From the NCBI GenBank assembly GCA_947450025.1, contig CANFTW010000017.1, positions 1-64,000 on the forward strand: a stretch of DNA of 64,000 nucleotides, read 5' to 3'. How positions within the stretch are numbered: the first letter of the stretch is position 1; each line of letters opens with the position of its first letter. The DNA comes from Bacteroidota bacterium. GTDB taxonomy: Bacteria; Bacteroidota; Bacteroidia; B-17B0; Aurantibacillaceae. Both the position numbers and the translations under genes were made by a program. Of the stretch, positions 62,177 to 64,000 are shown one piece after another. Under the pieces are notes generated by a model, which was not told where the DNA came from, did not search any database, and saw only the letters and a program-made list of their open reading frames with translations.

Positions 62177-62221
62177 TATTTTACAATTTTGCTCGATTGA
62201 GGGTTCCCAAATTGTAAAATA
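62177..62221. repeat. Perfect 13-bp inverted repeat
   Basis: TATTTTACAATTT (62177-62189) and AAATTGTAAAATA (62209-62221) are perfect complements around a 19-base loop. TTGCTC (62189-62194) can alternatively pair with GAGCAA (62224-62229), so two folds compete. Confidence 0.55.
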
Positions 62222-62272
62222 TTGAGCAATTTCATTATATTTGATTTTACAAACTACTATTAAATTCTAATT

Positions 62273-62959
62273 ATGATGTATGAATCACTTACGGTTATCC
62301 ATGTCGGCTTTACTGGAATTGCTCTACTTTCAGGACTAATTGCGATGATTGCCTCTCCAAAGGGAAGTAGTCTTCATAAAAAATCAGGTCTTGTTTATTT
62401 CTATTCTTTTATTGGTGTCATATTAACAGGCTTCGTTATGGTTTCAATCCAATACAAAGATTTATTTCTAGGAATCACAATATTCAACTCATATCTTTTA
62501 TTTGTGGGTTACCGCGTTTTAAAACATAAACATGCAAAAGCAAATTGGCTGGTTTGGCTAATGCTGACGATTTTCGTCGGCAACGGTTTGCTCTTATTAT
62601 TTGGATCCTTTAGAATTGATGATGGTTTTTGGGATCATGGATATAAATGGAGTATTGTTCGTGCTTTTATGGCACTACTCACATTTTATCTCGCAGTAAA
62701 AGATTTTCGATCTTTTAGAAGTAAAACTCAAGATAAAAAAGAATGGCTTTTTACTCACATGGAAAAGATGTTGATTACTTATATTTCTCTTATCGCTGGA
62801 GTAATGCTAAGGATTTTAGATCATCTTCCATTTAAAGATAGTAAATGGTTATGTTGGATTGTTCCTTATCTTATTTGTATACCTCTAATTACTTATTGGA
62901 AAGGTAAGTATAAAACAAATAAGATTAAATCTGAAGTGGAAGTCGGATTAAAAAAATGA
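62273..62959 (+). CDS. DUF2306-like membrane protein
   Basis: The 228-residue protein has about seven membrane helices. It begins MMYESLTVIHVGFTGIALLSGL and contains the HKKSGLVYFYSFIGV block typical of the DUF2306-type family; histidines in the first and second helices (HVG, LHKK) could bind heme or metal. Function unknown. It lies directly after the inverted-repeat region, as accessory genes often do next to recombination sites. Confidence 0.65.
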   Translation: MMYESLTVIHVGFTGIALLSGLIAMIASPKGSSLHKKSGLVYFYSFIGVILTGFVMVSIQYKDLFLGITIFNSYLLFVGYRVLKHKHAKANWLVWLMLTIFVGNGLLLLFGSFRIDDGFWDHGYKWSIVRAFMALLTFYLAVKDFRSFRSKTQDKKEWLFTHMEKMLITYISLIAGVMLRILDHLPFKDSKWLCWIVPYLICIPLITYWKGKYKTNKIKSEVEVGLKK

Positions 62960-62991
62960 TGGTGGCCTTTATAAAACACTACAACTAAACA

Positions 62992-64000
62992 ATGAACACT
63001 AAAATAAATTCTTTATTTAAAATTATATTTCTGGTTTTCTATTGTGCAATTTTTAAACCTAGCTGGGGACAACAACGCCAAATAGATAGTTTGCTTTCCG
63101 TTTTAAAAACAGCAAAGAATGATACTAGTAAATTAAATTTATACTTTCAAATTTTAGACAAATGCGATTGGAAAGATAATTTAAAATATGCCCAAGCTGG
63201 ATTAGACATTACGGAGAATATTTTACAGCAAGCAAAAAGCGAAAATCAAAAAAGAAACCTGATAAAGAAAAAAGGCGATCTTTATAATTTCTGTGCGTTC
63301 TATTATCAACAATTGGGCGATACAGCCAACCAAAGAAATATTTTATTTAATGAATTAGAATTATTTAAAACTATTGATGATACAAATACTGTTTTTCAAA
63401 TCTACCAAACGATAACTAACTATTATTTTAATTTGGGAAATACACCATATGCAATTAAATATTTTAATAAAACCATTGATTTTGCCAAACTACATAGTCG
63501 CAAAGATCTCGTTTCTTATGGATATTTTCAAATGGCCGGTATGTTTGAGGACATTGGTGACTACAAAAATGCTAAAGACTATTATACAAAAGTAAAAGCG
63601 ATTTGGATAGAATTAAAAGATACGCGATTAGCTTGGGTAATAAACAAGATAGGTTCATGTTATGCAGGTTTACATGACTTGCCAAATGCTTTAAAATGTT
63701 TTAACGAATCTATAGATTTAAGCAAAAAAACTTCAGATTCAGATGAAAATAAATCAAAGGGAATAACTCGTACTATTTTAGAAATTGCTAATGCGTATAA
63801 ATTTAATAATGAATATAAAAACGCTGTAATCTCTTATCAAAAAGCGTTGGAAATGGCAAAAAAACTTAGTGGTTTTGAGGATGTGCAATTTCAATGTTTA
63901 AACCGAATAGGAAATACATACAGAGATGCCAAAAACTATGATTCTGCTTTGGTGTATATAGCGAGAGGTTTAAATTTAGCTAAAGAACTTAACAATGAAC
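62992..64000 (+). CDS. TPR-repeat protein, start only (runs off the window)
   Basis: The frame opens at ATG 62992 (MNTKINSLFKIIFLVFYC..., a signal peptide ending SWGQQ) and stays open to the window edge, giving 336 codons. The visible part is a chain of TPR units, for example YAIKYFNKTIDFAKLHSRKD, ALKCFNESIDLSKK and AVISYQKALEMAKKLSG. In Bacteroidota such N-termini usually precede a membrane helix and a histidine kinase, SpoIIE or LuxR-type output domain; the output here lies outside the window. Confidence 0.8.
   Translation, partial: MNTKINSLFKIIFLVFYCAIFKPSWGQQRQIDSLLSVLKTAKNDTSKLNLYFQILDKCDWKDNLKYAQAGLDITENILQQAKSENQKRNLIKKKGDLYNFCAFYYQQLGDTANQRNILFNELELFKTIDDTNTVFQIYQTITNYYFNLGNTPYAIKYFNKTIDFAKLHSRKDLVSYGYFQMAGMFEDIGDYKNAKDYYTKVKAIWIELKDTRLAWVINKIGSCYAGLHDLPNALKCFNESIDLSKKTSDSDENKSKGITRTILEIANAYKFNNEYKNAVISYQKALEMAKKLSGFEDVQFQCLNRIGNTYRDAKNYDSALVYIARGLNLAKELNNE

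Larger units (their letters stand above)
61751..62272. other. Gene-free region with many inverted repeats
   Basis: The 522 bases between the integrase and the DUF2306-like gene hold no credible ORF but at least six inverted repeats, three of them listed separately. Others are ACGTAATT/AATTACGT (61848-61855 with 61878-61885, the right copy continuing to GTTAGAC, a fit to GTTRRRY), CGGGTTTG/CAAACCCG (62012-62028), and CTGC/GCAG nested in GCACATAATA/TATTGTGC (62102-62134). TTTGGCAGACATC near 61935-61947 is shared with attC-like site 2. The region looks like a recombination or recombinase-binding locus rather than ordinary spacer. Confidence 0.55.

Noticed and set aside
60617-64000. Prophage or ICE at the right edge
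   Set aside because: Only the recombinase is present; no phage structural, replication or conjugation genes occur in the window, and neighbours are chromosomal genes.
1-64000. CRISPR array, tRNA or rRNA genes
   Set aside because: No regularly spaced direct repeats, cloverleaf-like sequences or rRNA segments were found in the gaps; apart from the listed gene-free regions, gaps are short.

Overview
The window is a chromosomal stretch of a low-GC Bacteroidota bacterium (class Bacteroidia, probably Flavobacteriales- or Sphingobacteriales-like; I cannot fix the genus). The evidence is T9SS-type C-terminal tails on two M43 metalloproteases, promoter boxes of the Bacteroidota form TTG...TAnnTTTG, near absence of Shine-Dalgarno sequences, and lineage-typical families (DUF3276/PUR protein, GSCFA protein, trifunctional MMPL fusion, SiaB/SiaC proteins, Cys-rich small lipoproteins).

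Layout. 1-3.0 kb is an accessory block that reads as an integron-like gene-cassette array. Each unit opens with GTT plus 5-7 bases and closes with the reverse complement of that opening, followed by a long imperfect hairpin ending in the next GTT. The cargo is a TIR-domain protein, a GNAT-like protein with an overlapping small ORF, a MntA/HepT toxin-antitoxin pair whose HepT toxin carries an in-frame stop, and a small membrane protein. 3.1-19 kb is mostly housekeeping: VWA + MoxR ATPase, SOUL protein, orphan SiaC, RluF, DEAD-box helicase, RidA, M3 peptidase, J-domain/KTSC protein, trifunctional MMPL/acyltransferase/methyltransferase and BadF-type kinase. It also holds remnants of a GIY-YIG gene (between REP-like sequences) and of a SpoIIE phosphatase. 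19-27 kb has a DinB protein, a large PAS/GAF histidine kinase and the thrS-infC-rpmI-rplT operon. infC appears to start at AUU behind a strong SD. The thrS leader contains a 5-bp-stem, 7-nt-loop hairpin that mimics the anticodon arm of tRNA-Thr(UGU).

27-42 kb carries yceI and marR (with a MarR-like operator in the yceI promoter), miaE, two duplicated Cys-rich lipoproteins, a MauE-thioredoxin fusion, a HAD phosphatase apparently starting at AUU, GSCFA, ndk, an NrnA-type DHH phosphoesterase, a parvulin, aconitase, PUR protein, an M43 protease, an SPFH protein and a TPR protein. 41.7-50 kb holds queuosine functions (queD, precursor transporter), a propeller-sensor SpoIIE phosphatase with a lipoprotein, SiaB kinase and SiaC (a SiaABC-type phospho-switch), fructose-bisphosphate aldolase and accD. 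50-60.5 kb carries O-antigen ligase, Wzz-like and Wzx-like genes, a LuxE-like protein overlapping an alkyltransferase-like protein, a second M43 protease, cdsA and gdhA.

The right edge (60.6-64 kb) has a tyrosine recombinase with palindromes at its 5' end, a roughly 520-bp gene-free region full of inverted repeats that shares a 13-bp motif with the cassette array at the left edge, a DUF2306-like membrane protein and the start of a TPR protein. No tRNA, rRNA, CRISPR array or complete IS element was found. All calls come from reading the sequence; no database search was run.
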